Source: Diphasiastrum complanatum (Eukaryota; Streptophyta; Lycopodiopsida; Lycopodiales; Lycopodiaceae). From it: 64,000 bases of DNA. Below, in pieces: positions 1 through 61,988 of the stretch. Numbering within the stretch: the stretch's first letter is position 1; each line of letters opens with the position of its first letter. The notes under the pieces are model-generated. The model had not been told where the DNA came from. It did not search any database and saw only the letters and a list, made by a program, of their open reading frames with translations. Location of the stretch: assembly GCA_029204225.1 (NCBI GenBank), contig CM055104.1:42219502-42283501 (forward strand), in the 5' to 3' direction. The position numbers were made by a program, and so were the translations under genes.

Positions 1-3000
1 CCCCAATAGGAAAATAAACAGAAAAAAAAAGGTTCAAAGCTTTTCCCAATTCGAACAGAGCCAGTCGATTCAAATTGGTTTGAATTGGTTCGAATCGGCT
101 GATTCAAATCAGCTGGTAACCTTGCATTCTTCGTTGTGTTAGAATCAAGAGGACTTAAATTTTTGGATAGGGAGGGTGCAAGAATTGATTGTGCAACACA
201 ATAGTGGGTGCACCTGTTGAGAGTGACCTATTGAACCCTAAACCTGATTATATAAGTCCTAGAACCATGCCTGTCTTAACCCCCGGCATATCTAAACCCA
301 TGTTGTACAATACTTATGAATGGGACCTTGGGCACAGGCTTTTGGGTAGCATTTGGACACCTATGCTACCTACCATGTCCATTGTATCTAGGTAGCTGAA
401 TAGTACTCTCTGCTGAAGCGTTATGTAGAAGATAGGCTTGATTTTCCATGGATTGCATGCCCAGGTCCACCATGCCACTTGCAAACTCTTGCAGAAGATG
501 ACAAATGTGCCTTCAATCCGTCTGCCGGTGTGCTCAAGAGTCACAAAAAGCTTGTATCCTTTAGGCTTTGATACAAAATTATTGGGTTGGATGTAGCCTA
601 GAATTGGAGGTGTGCTCTGTCAATGTGATATATTACCAAATAAAACTTTGCCACATATCATGTATCATAGTTAGAGCATGGAGAAGTTAGATCAATATGA
701 TGATGGACATGCTGAACAAACCTTGCATGCTAGCTTTTTTTGTGGACACGATTGTTTCTATAGATGGCAGGGAGGATTGCTCCTTCCTACATTGCTGTTT
801 TTGGCCTTGTTCTTTATATTGAATATAAAAATTGTGCTTCAACATAAATTTAGAATGACATCACCTCTAAGTTCGGTTCGCAAAATAAGGCTGTTTGAAG
901 TTCATGATTGATCAAGTAAACAATTCATGTACTGCAATATATTGTTTTTAATGCTTGTTGTACTGGCATGACTTTTGAAGGTTGTGCTCATGTAATTGCA
1001 ATGTGCATACTGAAAAAATGAACGAGAATAAGGCCAAGATGATTTCAGTTGAGAATTGGCATGTGTTTTTGTGTACGTAGAATTGAAACTACGAGGTGGT
1101 AAGTGCTATTCGGTTTCAAATGACTTCTGTAGAGCCAAAGAACACCAATATCCAGTAAGTATATTAAAGTTATGGGGCTTCAAAAAGGGTGTTTTAACTT
1201 TTTGTTCTATGCAACTAGAGAAGGGATCAGTAGTGCATGCACACACATCCATTTCTAAGTGGGATAGATAGGTCACGAGGTTGGGAAAATGGAAACAAAA
1301 TAGATGAGGGTAGTGGAAAGAGAATGGTAAATATGATCTCATTAGAGCTAGAAACAAATTCTTAGTTAAGGAAGTAGGTTGTAAAACTGAGGATGGAAGT
1401 GGCATGAGGAGTGTGTTTTTCTCTGCAAGTTCTATGCCTAATTTCATGACTGATTGCTATGACAGATTGTCACTAAGGCGTAACTGTGTGAGATACCCAT
1501 TCTTGGTGGCGCAACTTCTCTTCAGGGATGTAGATTTGGGCCAACCTCAGATACTAGGGTGTTCAAACTTGAGCTTTTGGGATTTTTACAATTCATCTTT
1601 CATTTATTGTAATTGCAGTTTTAGAATCTGATTACATAGTCGAGCTTTCTGAAGCAGCTTGTGGAAGAATCTTTCTTCAGACTTTGATTTTGATATTTAA
1701 AGCGAGGGAGATTGAAAGAGAACATTCAGGTTTTCTCCACACTTCCATCTTTTTCACTTGCTTTTGCAAAAGTTGTTGGCTGTCCACAATGTTTAGGATG
1801 CACATCATGTTGGGACAGGTTTGGTGCATGGAATTTCCTGATCTTCATTCTATTTGCTGCTGGATTATAATCTACAAGACTACAAGTTGATACATTTTTG
1901 AGGCTGATTTTGGGCCACTTTCTGAAGAAATATAGTAGACTTGTTGGGACCCCAGATTTTTTTTACTTATTTGGAGCTACTTTCATCGATTTTCATATTG
2001 CTACTGGATCTATTTAATGTTTGGTTGTAACAAACATCAATATTGCTGCCTTACTCGGTCAAGATTAGGCTACATTCTTGCTCCTGTGACTCCCTTCCAT
2101 ACACAGATCCATCATCACATATTAGAGTACCATGCCATTGTTTGGAGCTACTTTTGGCCATGTTCGGTCAAGTTATGTTGTAGTTTTGGTTGATGTTCCG
2201 ACTAGCACAATATCACCTATTTGGAGTTGATTTGGGCTGTCTTCAACCAAGATACTCCTTTGAGGTGTCTACCTTATAGCAAATACTTAGAGTCCTCTTT
2301 CACCAATGTGAAATGATGTTTTTGCCTTTTACGTTTGGCCTATTATCTTAATATTACCTTGGTAAAATGTTTGAGCTCTAGTTGCTAGCAGTTTGAGGCA
2401 TTCTTTTTTGCCTTTGTTTGCTGGACATATTACTTGATCTTCTGCGGTTGAGATGTCCTTTTCTAAAGAGGAACTTTCTAAGAGGTTTTCTAGACTCGAA
2501 GCATTGAATGTGTCCTCAGCATGCTGGTTTCGGTTCTACTTCACTTTCGATTGCTTCTATTCCTTTCGATCGATTTGATTCTTTGGCTACTACTACTGTT
2601 CCGCATCTCGAGGTACATGAGACACCCCTCTCTGTGACTTCAAGGATAGGGTACAATTGATTGCTTATTTTGTTCAGCAGATGGTAATGAGCCTAGAATC
2701 TGGATTTGTGAGCTTGTGTTTTGATATGTTAGAAAAGAGATACATGAAATATATTTTCTGCAACTATACATGTGGATGGTAGGACCTCCAATTGCTGGAG
2801 AAATGATCAGTGAAACACCTTGGACAGATAATTTTGTAGACTTTTGTACGAGTTGAAAACAAGTTTTAGTGATCCCGAGCGGGTCACGAAGAATCAGATA
2901 TATTATGTAGCTTGCAGCATATAATTCGTGTATGTGTTATTTTGGATGCTAAAGGAGATTTTAGGAAGTTTGCAATTTGGACGATATGATCTGAGTAGGC

Positions 3001-3047
3001 ATGCCATTGCACGAGAAAACGAAATTTTACTATGTGATATTTTTCAG
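1..3047. other. AT-rich non-coding DNA before the first visible WRAP53 exon
   Basis: I see no supported gene here. The scattered ORFs are short, share no recognisable motif, and are interrupted by long T tracts. Bases about 60-120 contain repeated gattcaaat/gattcgaat units resembling the palindromic stretch at 17290-17400. The upstream WRAP53 exon carrying the residues before WSPDGS should lie here or to the left. I searched the donor-like gtaagt sites (for example 1099) and none follows a matching reading. Confidence 0.6.
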
Positions 3048-52175
<49,128 letters not shown>

Positions 52176-52930
52176 GTGTATCTCTGGTGGGTTGTGAATA
52201 CTAGATCCAGAGGTTCAGGGCCTGATATTAAGAAGAATCTTGGTTGCTAGAGTTGGAAATGTGAATAATGTCATTGAAAGAAAAATGGCAATGCGGTTTG
52301 ACTTTACACTATGAAACCATAGTGGGTTCATTCATTATTCATGCAACAATTAGATCATGCTCAAATATTTTTCACTCATCATCATTTAATTATGGACTAT
52401 AGAGTTCTTGGTACTCTGAGGTAGTGTTCCCCGTTTTGTGTCTTGTGGTATTTCAAAATTTGTTTGTCCTTTGTAGCTTATATGGTTTGCTTGCACCTGG
52501 CCAAGCATGGATAACATGAACACGAGCTGGCAAGACACGCATGCAAGTGAAGTCCCATATGAGTACCAAAATGAAATGGAACCCAGGCCTGAAGAAGAAA
52601 TAGAGGCAGAATTAGCCTAAGTGTATCTCTGGTGGGTTGTGAATACTAGATCCAGAGGTTCAGGGCCTGATATTAAGAAGAATCTTGGTTGCTAGAGTTG
52701 GAAATGTGAATAATGTCATTGAAAGAAAAATGGCAATGCGGTTTGACTTTACACTATGAAACCATAGTGGGTTCATTCATTATTCATGCAACAATTAGAT
52801 CATGCTCAAATATTTTTCACTCATCATCATTTAATTATGGACTATAGAGTTCTTGGTACTCTGAGGTAGTGTTCCCCGTTTTGTGTCTTGTGGTATTTCA
52901 AAATTTGTTTGTCCTTTGTAGCTTATATGG

Positions 52931-54020
52931 TTAGTCAGCGATTATGTTACTTCTGGCCACAGAAAATTTCAATTTTTTCATTCTTAGCCAAGACATCTTG
53001 TTGAACAGAACTTACTGCTTTTGAAATTCTAAGCTTCCTATTTCAGTGAACCCACCAAAGGGCCACCGGAAAGAATGTTAAGATGTTGTGCTGACGACTC
53101 AGTGAAGACAAGTTTCAGACCCGCACTGTGCCATGTGATGGTGTATGATGCTGAGAACAAAACCCAGACGCATGTCCGAAGTATTTAGAGAGGAAAAAGG
53201 CTCAGCCACAACCTTATAGCCCATTCTTGAAGGAAGACGATGCACAGACTGTAATTTGTGACTATGAATGAGATGGCTTCCAAAGTGATCATTTGGTAGC
53301 TATTCTCATGTCAAAAGCTTCCTCAAATTTTTGAACTAAAATTGAATTCTTGATAAGTAGTCTTGTTTAGAAAGTCTCTCTTCCTGTAAACTCTAAAATT
53401 CTGCTATCAGAAATCTTGCCAATTCAGAAGCCAAACTTGAAAGTTTATGCTTCTGAATTTCTGGGTCAGTGAGTCATTCTCCAACATGCTGTTGCAGTCA
53501 ACCTTTCTGGATTTTTATTAGATGTTTGAGTGGATATGATTGTAGAGACAGTAGATCTTCAATCCAGTTTGTGTCAGTGTCAGACAGACAGTTAGTTACT
53601 GGGGAGTTGAGGTTTTTGACAAATTGCTCGGTTTTGGTGATTGTAAAAGGGTAATTTGGAAAATTTCAAGGCTTCGGTGTCAATGAAGGTCGGTGTGCAC
53701 AAAATGGGTAGTGTCAATCATGTCACGGCAGGGGATTGGATCAAGTTTGCAGTTAGGTTGTCCTTGTTCTTTATTTAGACAAAAGCCTTTAATGCTTATG
53801 CACAATGTAAATGTTAAATGAATCGAAAAAAAGTACAAAAAATAAAAGAATAAATAAACACGACTAAACGCGTATAAAAGACAAACAACTTAGCCATGGT
53901 GTTCTTTGAGTGTCTGCATGTACTGTGCATTGTTGTACACATGGGAAGCATATGTTAACGTACTTTATTTTAGTTTGCGCTACTTTGAACTCGTATACAA
54001 GCTATAACGAACCCTGTAGT
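52931..54020. other. Region downstream of the WRAP53 homologue, no gene
   Basis: No coding motif. It could hold the 3' UTR end and terminator of the host gene; no strong AATAAA signal stands out near 52930-53100. Confidence 0.5.
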
Positions 54021-56945
54021 AAAGGTCTTGCATGTGGGTGGCATTTTTGGAGAAAATCATGGACATTGGGAGTGATGGCCAAAATGGCTAATGTACAACA
54101 GGGCATTGGAAAGCGAATGCATTATCAATTTATTGACAAAGAATGTCAAATTCTAGACAATAAAATCAAGGTCTTGCCAAAGGCATTAGAGATGGTTATC
54201 TTTATGAACGTAGCTATCGTTTTTCATGTAAGGCTCAAGCTATGACTTCTTATCTATGGCATCAGAGGGTAAGATATCTTAATATGAGAAGCCTAACATA
54301 CATGTATCAAAACCAATTGGTAAATAATCATGATGTATGTAGATCCTCCACTTATAAGTGCAAGTCCTGTATTCTAGCCAAGCATGCAAGAAGTAGATTT
54401 TTAAGAATCAAGCTAATAGAGCCTCTAACCTTTTCTACTTAATTCATTTGGATATTTTGTGGGCCAATACAAACTACCTTTAAGAAAGATCATTGTCATG
54501 TTTGTAAAAGCAAAATTCGATGCATTCCAACGCTTTCAAGAATTCAAGTAGCTTGCAGAAATCGAGAAAAAAAAAATCAAGGCACTACATATTGATGGTA
54601 GGAGAGTACATTTCCACATAAATGATCAACTCTCTCAAAAAAATGGAATTTGAAAGTAGCTCACAACACTTCGCAACCCTTAGTAAAAATGGAGTTGTTG
54701 AGTGTAAGAATCGGGCTTCAATGGAATTTGCAAAGAGTATGTTGGCACATTCGAAGTTACCCAATTACTTTTGGGGTTGAAGCAATACTTATTGCTTGGT
54801 TTTTTTAAATCGATTAAGCACAAAATTAGTGGGTGAAAGGACATTCGAAAAAATTTGATCAGGTATCAAACAAATCTTTTGTCAAGCATTGCAAAATTTT
54901 TAGAGGTATAGCTTATACTCAAATTTTTGTATTTTTAGTCAATTTTCATTGGTTATTTACGACTACATAGAAACTACAAGCTTTATGATCTACAAACAAA
55001 AAAAGTGTTTGCTATATTCTCAGTTATTATCCATGTCGCAACAAGTAGTCATTGCGAAGTTAGGTGACTCTAATTTTGTCCATATCATGAGTAAAAAGTT
55101 GGACATTGTTTCACCTTTACTCAAAGTTATAAAATTATAAGGTTAACAGTGTATAATCAGTGCTTGAAAGTCAACAATTACAAAAGTATGACTAAAGTAG
55201 ACAATTACATCTAGACTAGTTTTATAGTAGAGTTCAAAACTATCTACTATTACCTTTTTCAATATGCTTATCGGAACACCATCCCTTTTTCTAAGTAACA
55301 ACTTAGAAAAAAGTTTATTGCATTGTCAAATTCAAATTGTCAGGGCATTACCGTCCACAAATAAGTATATATAGACTTTAATTTTATCTTTCTAGATCTT
55401 AAATCTAAACTTTAAAATCAGCCTATTGATAATTTTGAATTTTTTCCTATTTCTACAATCATTTCTATTTCATCAAGTTTTAACATGCATTGTATAAATC
55501 ATGTTCCTCAAGCAAAAAATTCCACATGTTGAGTCCAAAGAGACTAATACAGCTTTTTAAAGATCAACTAGAGTTCTCGACATCCACCTAACAAGTTCTT
55601 TCCTCAAGCATTTTGGACATTTGTAGAAGAGCTTCAAACATTTTCATAAGTGATGTCAGACACTAACTCAGATATGTTGAGAGAAGCCATGGAATATGAA
55701 TATAACTCACTCAAAAAAAATGAGACTTGGACTCTTACTAACCTTCCTAAGGGTTATTGATTGTAAATGAATTTTCAAGAAGAAATTCCATCATGATGGA
55801 AGTATTTTCAAATGGAAAGCTAGATTGGTGGCCAAAGGAATTTTTCAAATTCCAAGAGTGTACTATATTGAGACACATAAAGTCCAATAGTCAAAATCAC
55901 TTCAATGAGTACCACTCCTTGCCATTGCCAAAGTAGAAATCTAGAATCAAATCAAATGGATGTTCAAACTACAAATTTTAATGGTTTTATTTATGAAAAT
56001 TTTAGCAAAAAAAATTCGTTCAATCGGATTCAGAACACGAGGTCTGCAAAATTCACAAGGCTCTATATGGGCTCAAACATGCTCTCAAGGCTTGTTGAGG
56101 TTCTAGACAATTAATGAATTCCTACATCTTGGATTTTTAGCAATGAAGTATTGGAAACGTCTATAAGCAGTTCAAAAGCCCTTCTTGCATGGTTGTTGTT
56201 TTGTATTTAAATGATGCATTGCTACTAAGCAATGATCTAAAATTCTTATGTAAAATTAAATATCAGTTGTCAAAGGAATTTGATATGACAAATTTATGGC
56301 TTGCTCACTATCTTCTTGGAATTCATACCTTCGTAGATAGATCCAAGAAGGTAAAATTTCTAAGTCAAGACATGTACTTGCAGAGTATTTGAAAAAAAAA
56401 ATCCATGCATGATTGTAAGTCCATTGATTTTCCAATGGATTCCGGTTTAAAGTTGTGCAAGGCCATGTGTCCTCAAACCTCTGAAGAAAGGGATAAGATG
56501 AAGAACTCTCTTTATCACTCATTAATTGTCTCTCTTATGTATGCTATGGTTTGTACCAGACCAGATTTAGCCTACACCATTAGCACTCTCAGCCAATACA
56601 TGTCAAATCTAGGTTTGGTTCATTGGAAGGCTCTGAAAAGAGTCCTCAAGTATGTTCAAGCTACTAAGCATGATGCTACCATGAGAACCATGAAGTTGTT
56701 CTAATCTTGCAAAGATTCACTGATTCAGATTGGGGAGGTGATGTTGATTCCAAGAAATCAACTCTCGACTATTGCTTTATCTTATTTCAAGGATTGATCT
56801 CTTGGAACAACAGATTGCAGAAGTTTATCACATTCTCTGCAACAGAAGTTGCTGCCACCTATAAAGATATTCAATTTTCAAAAGTGTTTGTAGTCAAATT
56901 GAGGAGATTTGAAGGGAAATAGACTCTTACTGCACTTTGAGAAAA
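54021..56945 (+). mobile_element. Ty1/copia element 1, heavily decayed integrase, RT and RNase H
   Basis: The GAG-pre-integrase end (HQRVRYLNMRSL, CKSCILAKHARS, 54260-54410) is followed by an integrase core full of stops. An RT start lies near 55690 (MEYEYNSLKKNETWTL) and an RT palm at 56189-56392 (VVVLYLNDALLLSNDLKFLC, where YVDD has become YLND). RNase H follows (DFPMDSGLKLC, RPDLAYTISTLSQYMSN, then FTDSDWGGDVDSKKST). Many stops and frameshifts make it older than its neighbour at 57.3 kb. No LTR was found. It lies downstream of the host gene on the same strand. Confidence 0.8.
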
Positions 56946-57299
56946 AAAACAGACCATAGTCTCTATCACACACTTCAAGATGACTAGTTTTTGGTGATCA
57001 TATGTGGAACCTGATATGCATTAACGACAATGCAAGAACTAGACCTATATTATTCTAGAGTAGGGAAAACTTGTCCAAATTATGTGCTATATGAAAACTG
57101 AACTTCAAGGTATGAGACAAGGAGAGTCAAGTACCTAGACATAAATAAGGGCAATTGCAAAGAGGTATGATACAAGGAGGCCTAACCCATACACTCGAAA
57201 CTCCTTAGAATTATGTTTTTCCTGCTCCTTGTAGTTCAAAAAACTGAATACTATTTTTGAACAATTTTCTTAGTGATCAATCCTTAGACATAGATCATG

Positions 57300-58592
57300 A
57301 TCTTAAGCTCTATCATGTTCAATTTGCACATTCACCAGATGGACGTCCAAACAAAATTCCTTCACAGATACATACAAGAAGAAATATCCATTTATCAGCC
57401 AGAAGGTTATGTCCTTAAAGGCCAAGAGCATTTGGTATGTAAATTGCATAAGACACTATAGGACTCAAGCAAGCTCCTAGGGCCTGGTATGAAAAAATAA
57501 GTCATTTCTTGTTGCAGCATAATTTTGCTTCTTGCTCCATAGACTCAAATGTGTATCTCAAGCATAAAGGGTCAAGCTATGTCATAATAGCTTTATGTGT
57601 TGATGATTCTTTAATCATCAACAATTCAAATCAGTTACTACATAACACAAAATCTTTGCTTTCATTAGAATTTGAGATGACCGATTTAGGCCTAGTCCAT
57701 TACCTACTTGGTATGGAGATTACTAGAGATTGCGCAAGCAGAAGGACCACTATAAGCCAAGAGTCCTATCTAATCAATGTACTTTACAGATATGGCATGG
57801 AGGATTGTAAATTGATAGACACACCTACGGATCCAAAATCCAAGCTGTCTCAATACATGTGCCCCAAAACTCATGCAGAGCAGCAAGAAATGCGCAAATA
57901 TCCTTATCAGTCTATCATCGGATCTATAATGTATTCTATGATTTACACATGACCCGATCTAGCATATGCGGTAAGCACGTTGTCTCAATACATGTCCAAT
58001 CTAGGCTTACAACATTGGAAGGCTCTGCAAAGAGTACTGAAGTACATTTAGGCTATGAAGCACTATGCTTTGAGCTATAATGGTAATACAGAAGCTGCAC
58101 TTTTGCTAGTCACTTATCCAGATTCAGATTGGGCAGGAGACTTGGATACTAGAAAATCCACATCAGGTTATATTTGTTTCCTTGCAGGAGGACCCATTTC
58201 ATGGAACAACAGAAAGCATAAATGCATTTCCACATACTCCGAATACATTGCAGCTACATCAACAGTGAAGGAGATAATTTGGCTCAGAAGGTTACTATAG
58301 GATCTACAATTTTCATAGATCGGTCCAACTATACTCTAGTGCGACAATCAGAGCTACATAGCCCTATCTTTGAACCCACGTACTCATACTAGAAACAAAC
58401 ACATAGAAGTTCAGTTCCATTTTCTTAGGGAGAAAGTCTAGAATAAAGATGTTGTACTAAGTTATTGTCATACATACAGTATGTTGGCTGATATTTTGAC
58501 AAAGCCATTTTCTAGAGATAAGCATTCTACTTTAGTAGATATGATAAATCTCAATTGTAATTCAGATTCGTAGTAGTAAGCTTAAGGGGGAG
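57300..58592 (+). mobile_element. Ty1/copia element 2, RT and RNase H with polypurine tract
   Basis: The RT starts near 57335 (MDVQTKFLHRYIQEEI) and continues GLKQAPRAWYEKISHFLLQH, then IIALCVDDSLII (YVDD is CVDD), FEMTDLGLVHYLLGMEI. RNase H follows with PDLAYAVSTLSQYMSN, YPDSDWAGDLDTRKSTSGYI, GGPISWNNRKHKC and YSMLADILTKPFSRD. A few stops and at least one frameshift (near 57470) break it. The tract aagcttaagggggag (58578-58592) immediately precedes TGTTGGAG, the usual copia 3' LTR start. The 5' part of the element is missing. It belongs to the same family as element 1 (shared TLSQYMSNLGL, HWKAL, RVLKY). Confidence 0.88.
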
Positions 58593-59109
58593 TGTTGGAG
58601 TTTATTCTCTCTCCTACTCATCCTAACTCCCCTCCTTTTCTTTTATGTAAATCACTCTCTCAAAGTAGTCTGCAGAAAATGAACTGTTTTTCACAACAGT
58701 CTGTATTTTTTCTTGGCAAACTTCAACAGACAAAAAATGTAACAAACCTGACAAAGTCTTCTACTTCACTTTCGGGTCATTCTGAGTACAAAATGATTTT
58801 GCGAAAAATGCGACAAAGTGTTCACTCAGAATTTCCATAAGTATATTTGGTATAGGCTCCATGTATATATAGTTGTTTGGCTGATAGGAGTCCATAGTAG
58901 ATAAGAGATGCAACGTTTAGGTAGTTATATTTATGATAGGGCTTTGTAATTGGGTTTATGGATTGAAGTGAATTTTGTTCCTTCAATGCTTTTAGGTATT
59001 GGCAATAATTCTCTTCCCAATCTATGTATATTGACCATAGATCATGAAAATATGGTTAAGTTGGAGATTGAAATAGAGACAGAATCAGGACTAGATTTGA
59101 TTCCATAAA
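58593..59109 (+). repeat. Putative copia 2 3' LTR start and flanking sequence
   Basis: An LTR should start at TGTTGGAGTTTATTC (58593) after the polypurine tract. The right end is not defined, because no matching 5' LTR occurs in the window. Confidence 0.55.
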
Positions 59110-59403
59110 CATTAGAGGAGTTTTGAGTTCCAAAAAGACCCTTTAAGAATTCGTGCAAGATGCCTTTTTTATTATTAAAATATTATAACACTAATACTTT
59201 TGACTTGATATAACGTTTTAATCGTAGCTACCACTAAAAAGTTATGCCATTTTGTATGGAATCAAGATGTGGACTCAAAAAGTTACGTTACGTAGATTTC
59301 AAATTTGAGTGTTTTGATTGGTCCATGTGTAAGAAAAATTTGAGAAAAAATATAAAAAGAATCTTTACAAAGGGTCTTTTTTGGATTTAGAACTCCTCTA
59401 ATG
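59110..59403. mobile_element. 294-bp MITE-like element with about 44-bp terminal inverted repeats
   Basis: The left end cattagaggagtt...ccaaaaagaccctt is matched in reverse complement by the right end (aagggtcttttttgg...aactcctctaatg) with a few mismatches. The inside is AT-rich and non-coding. No convincing target duplication is visible, so it may be a foldback element or an inverted duplication. Confidence 0.7.
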
Positions 59404-59714
59404 CCTCAAAAAAATTTACAATATTTAGATTATTCACATGCTCGTCTAGAGCATGCAAAATACTATTTTCAATTTGTCTAAGGTATTCAAGAATATACAT
59501 GGATAAGCATCATGTAATCATATTGATATGCTCAATTTGAGAATTGAATTGATTTTGTACAATGGCTAGCGCTAATATGGCTTTTTGGCAAGTTGTTAAT
59601 TTGGCTCAAAAATGATATAAATTGGAATAAGTCCAAGGAGTTTCCAATTATTCTTGAGTAAATCCAAAAAGTCTAGATAAGAAAAGGTAATCTAGTCTCC
59701 ACTAGAGTTCTGGA

Positions 59715-60990
59715 CTATACAAAGGGGGCAAAAAGGTGGTTAGGTCTTGCTGAAATATTGTCCCTATGGAAAAACTGCAACAGCTTCGGCAATCTATGTA
59801 GGCTTCTTTGGAACTTCGGCATCAGTCTGAGTAGACTAATTTTGCTTTGCCAAGGGTAGAGTCTGACTGGCTCTGTCCTCTTTAGGCACATGGAGATCTG
59901 ATGTTTGAACAGATTTATCTTCTTTCTGCACTGGTTCTTCTTTGACAACCTACAATTGGCTCCAGCTTGAATTGAACTTGGCCTCTTCCAGTTCTTCCTT
60001 TGGCTTCTCATATTCCTTCATCAATGGTTGATATTGAATGAATTAATAATGTTCTGCTAGACATTTTTCCAAGCAACTAGATCAATTATGTACTTCCCGT
60101 GGGAAACATAGGTTGCTAAGGATGTATCAGCACTGATTCTTCATAAGATAGCTTCTTCGGCCTGCCTCTTGTAAATAGTGTTGTCTTTCTTCAGCATTTC
60201 TACTCAATTCTGCAATGGCTGAACAGTAGCCTCGAGCTCTTTGTGCTTGGCTTTGGCTTTTTCCTTGTTAGTTGTAACAAATTTCAGCTGTCCTTCCAAT
60301 GCTTTATTTAATTTCTACAGTGTGCTTCGGGTGTGTCACTCCTGCTGCAACAATCCTTGAAGGTTTTGAACCTACTGTTTGAGAAGCAAGTTCTCTTTTT
60401 CAAACTGATCCGACTGCTCTTGCGTCTCTTCCAATGCTTCGAGTGTTGCGTCAAATCTGCCCTTTTCTTCTAGAGCTTGTTTCTTTTGTAACAGCTCAGA
60501 GTGAGCTTCATCAAGCTCCTTGCTCTTCTAAGACAGCTTAGCATTAGTTTCAATCAGCTCTTGATCTTTCTGTGTGAGCTCAATACTAGCTGATGAAAAA
60601 TTACTACTCAGCTCCCTTGAAACTTTCTCCATAGTGACCGTGTGGCGGATGGAGTCCTGAGTATCTGACAAAAGTTGGCCAATGACTTGCTTGAACATCT
60701 CTTCATCCAAGATTGTAGGTTCAGCTTCGTCCAACTCTATAGAGGTATCAAGAATTTCCTGCTCTTGTTGGTCATGAGCTTCCTGCTGCTGCGTCTCTTC
60801 TGGTTGAGCAACATGAGGCTCACTCTCCATTTCTTGCACATTATAATGGCTAGATCTGGGTTTGTACTGGAATGATGGTGATGATGTTTTCACCGAACTC
60901 GTATTTTTCTGAGTTGACAATGATGCTGCAATCTCAGTAGAGCCTGCTTTTGTGCTCAGCATCTGGGAATCAATTTATTCGATTGATGCG
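59715..60990 (-). pseudogene. Decayed coiled-coil protein, probably part of a retrotransposon
   Basis: From right to left, the minus strand carries a Ser/Gln/Glu-rich stretch (ORF 60528-60962, with EMESEPHVAQPEETQQQEAH). Then come long heptad-like segments broken by stops (ELLQKKQALEEKGRFDATLE, ALEETQEQSDQFEKENLLL, VTTNKEKAKAKHKEL, EATVQPLQN) and a basic end (59715-60011). I do not recognise a named family. Its place next to a gypsy pol on the same strand suggests a gag-like or extra ORF, but this is a guess. Confidence 0.5.
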
Positions 60991-61988
60991 CTGGAGTTAT
61001 TCTGATTGCACAAGCTTCTTGTACAGACAGAACTCCAACATGCAAGCATAATATCCCAAACTACATTCCTAGTCTGTCATCCAGTTTATCCTTGATTAAT
61101 CCATAAAATTGCTTAAAAGCAATTTGTCCAAAAGCAATGAGCTCTCTGTTAAGAGCTTTGAGCAAATATCCCATGTTGGTAGCAGATATTGTATACTCTT
61201 GCTTTTGAAAAAAAACAATCAACAAAACACTGATGAATAAATCCGAAAAAGAGCTCAGAGCCTAAAAAAAATAATTCATCATTCAATCACAAAAGCATTC
61301 ATTCGTTGAGACTTGTTGAGGGGTCAACATGGGGACCCCCACCCCACTCCCAAAAAAAGGATTTTTTTTTTCTTAAAACTATGCAAGATCAAATGGCCCA
61401 AGGCCAAATACATATACAGTGGTTTGGGAAGATAGATTCTTGAATCTTTACATCAATCAGATGTTAACAAAATTGAATCCTAAGAATCTCATAAACGAAA
61501 AGTTTAGATTCTAAGATCATCGATCATGGGTATTGAACTTGTTTCCAAGTCTAGTTCATAGCATGTATTGGGTTTTCCTTATAAATTACTACGGTTAGAT
61601 GCAAAGTTAAGTTCTGCGGAGCAATAGACACTGAAAAGGAAAAGAGAGAGAGGTAGAGAGTGAGAGAAAGAGTTCAAAAGGCTAGTGTGTGCGAGGAAGA
61701 TGGTGGATCATCCAAGAACTCCCATTAGCATGCCATAAGGAGCTTTAAGGCTGAGAAAGTCTTTATTAATTTGGGGCAATTTGTATCTGCAAATTACAGT
61801 AAAAATATGGTAGAGATGGCAAATCGGATGAAGCTTTTGAGATTTGGGTCTATAATATAAGATATTTTATATCCCTTCTTCTCAAGATAGGCTCCTTTCT
61901 GAATTGCTCCACTTCGCGTATTATAGTTTGCCTTGGTGATGGGGATTGTATTATCTACCGGTAAGCCTAAGGCTTGGCAGTAGAAATC
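60991..61988. other. Non-coding stretch between coiled-coil remnant and gypsy pol
   Basis: AT-rich sequence with poly(T) at 61367 and a GAGA patch at 61650. No gene recognised. Confidence 0.5.

Noticed and set aside
1060-1105. Candidate upstream WRAP53 exon ending at a gtaagt donor near 1099
   Set aside because: The phase needed to complete the Trp codon of exon 1 gives residues unlike the family's sequence before WSPDGS.
52486-52930. Second copy of exon 13 as an alternative last exon
   Set aside because: The copy lacks the first 29 bases of the exon and the splice acceptor, so it cannot be spliced in as a matching exon.
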